NCBI RefSeq assembly: GCF_014384985.1
Contig: NZ_JACRSX010000002.1
Location: 62,001 to 126,000 of the forward strand
Source of the DNA: Jutongia huaianensis
GTDB taxonomy: Bacteria > Bacillota > Clostridia > Lachnospirales > Lachnospiraceae
Direction: 5' to 3'
Length of the DNA: 64,000 bases
Shown: piece by piece, positions 63,384-64,000 of the stretch
Numbering within the stretch: position 1 is the first letter of the stretch
Layout: each line of letters opens with the position of its first letter
Notes under the pieces: model-generated
Databases searched by the model: none
Seen by the model: the letters and a program-made list of their open reading frames with translations, nothing else
Told to the model about the DNA's origin: nothing
Position numbers and translations under genes: made by a program

Positions 63384-64000
63384 ATGAAAGAGATAAAAAT
63401 GCCGGCATTTATGAAGGATGCCGGGAATACAAAAGCGCATAGTATGTGGAGAGAGATGGCAATCTTTATCCTGCTGTATGTGATATCTATTTTTGTAGAA
63501 GCCATGGCCATGGTGCCAGGGCTTCTCGTATATATAGCCAGCAGACCGGAGGCGGCATCCTGGTTTGAAAGAGCCGGCAGTTCTGATGTGACAGGAGGCT
63601 TATGGAACGGCAGTGTGGATATGGATAAATACAGTGCGTTGCTGCAGGCACAGCCGGAATGGCTGTTGATCTATACGTTGTTTGCAGAGATTTTATTGAT
63701 CGCACTGTACGTCGGATACTGCCGTTTGATTGAGAAACGCTCTTTTTCCTCTATGGGATTTACCAGAGGGCATATTCTAGTTCAATATATCAAGGGACTT
63801 TTGTGGGCAGTTGTTCTTTTTGGAGGAGCCTATCTGTTCTGCATAGGAACCGGGGCCGTGCATTTCGGGGGAGTGTCAGCGGACATGATACCGGGTTATA
63901 TCGTGCTTTACTTTGTAGGATATATGATACAGGGGATGGCAGAGGAAGTGATTTGCAGAGGATATCTTCTGGTTTCTCTTTCACGGAATCATTCGGTCTG
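63384..64000 (+). CDS. CPBP-family intramembrane protease, N-terminal part
   Basis: The gene starts at an ATG 4 bases after the aminotransferase and runs off the window: 205 complete codons are visible. Several hydrophobic helices are seen, and the motif AEEVICRGYLL near the edge is the CPBP (Abi) motif 1 with the catalytic glutamates and arginine. Such proteins act as membrane prenyl-type proteases or in bacteriocin immunity. The second and third motifs lie outside the window. No strong ribosome site precedes; coupling to the previous gene is likely. Confidence 0.83.
   Translation, partial: MKEIKMPAFMKDAGNTKAHSMWREMAIFILLYVISIFVEAMAMVPGLLVYIASRPEAASWFERAGSSDVTGGLWNGSVDMDKYSALLQAQPEWLLIYTLFAEILLIALYVGYCRLIEKRSFSSMGFTRGHILVQYIKGLLWAVVLFGGAYLFCIGTGAVHFGGVSADMIPGYIVLYFVGYMIQGMAEEVICRGYLLVSLSRNHSV

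Noticed and set aside
62430..63440. Minus-strand open frame of 336 codons across the aminotransferase
   Set aside because: Shadow of a clear PLP enzyme; its translation has no recognised motif.

Overview
The window looks like the chromosome of a Lachnospiraceae-type Firmicute, a strictly anaerobic gut Clostridium-cluster relative. Support comes from strong AGGAGG ribosome binding sites, sporulation genes (spmA and a ylbJ-like gene), the murB-rapZ-whiA-HPr block, the yloU-fakA-recG block, paired ATP- and PPi-dependent phosphofructokinases, an UPF0237/UPF0210 pair and GTG/TTG starts. Species cannot be fixed from the sequence alone.

Layout. 1-8.1 kb: end of tex, then a sulfur block: an arylsulfotransferase-fold protein, cysD, a fused cysN-cysC, cysQ and a two-domain chromate-family transporter. 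No APS or PAPS reductase is visible, so the block seems to make PAPS and clear PAP rather than reduce sulfate. 8.1-28.3 kb is core chromosome: tRNA-Arg, cell wall and regulator genes (murB, rapZ, whiA, Crh-like HPr), dnaE, pfkA, sporulation membrane proteins, a phospholipase-like protein, an M18 aminopeptidase, yloU/fakA/recG, pheA and rlmD, plus a 46-codon membrane protein gene on the minus strand at 20.7 kb.

28.0-47.7 kb is an accessory zone full of decay. It holds a broken rlmD tail, a NUDIX-pyrophosphatase fusion, a methyltransferase, a group II intron remnant, a ruined serine recombinase, a RhuM pseudogene, a truncated antitoxin-like ORF, a lactose unit (AraC regulator, lacZ, GPH transporter) beside a ruined galT, a 128-bp MITE-like repeat, an hsdR tail, an intact DUF262/DUF1524 nuclease-like gene, an intact RhuM gene, an IS200-type remnant, and a double-HTH regulator divergent from a tiny ORF and a large secreted protein.

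49.7-64 kb returns to ordinary chromosome: bioB behind a BirA-type operator, an HTH protein, an ArsC-like protein, PPi-phosphofructokinase, a fuculose-phosphate-type aldolase, bacteriohemerythrin, Hsp20, a small secreted lysine-rich protein, a large FtsA-like ATPase, a WalJ-type hydrolase, the ACT/UPF0210 pair, an LCP protein, an aspartate-type aminotransferase, and the start of a CPBP protease cut by the window edge.

No CRISPR array, rRNA operon or intact prophage is seen. The most interesting items are the PAPS module with its apparently histidine-poor sulfotransferase-fold neighbour, the restriction-like remnant island, the tandem hairpins before the UPF0210 gene, the spmA start-codon hairpin, and several very small candidate genes.
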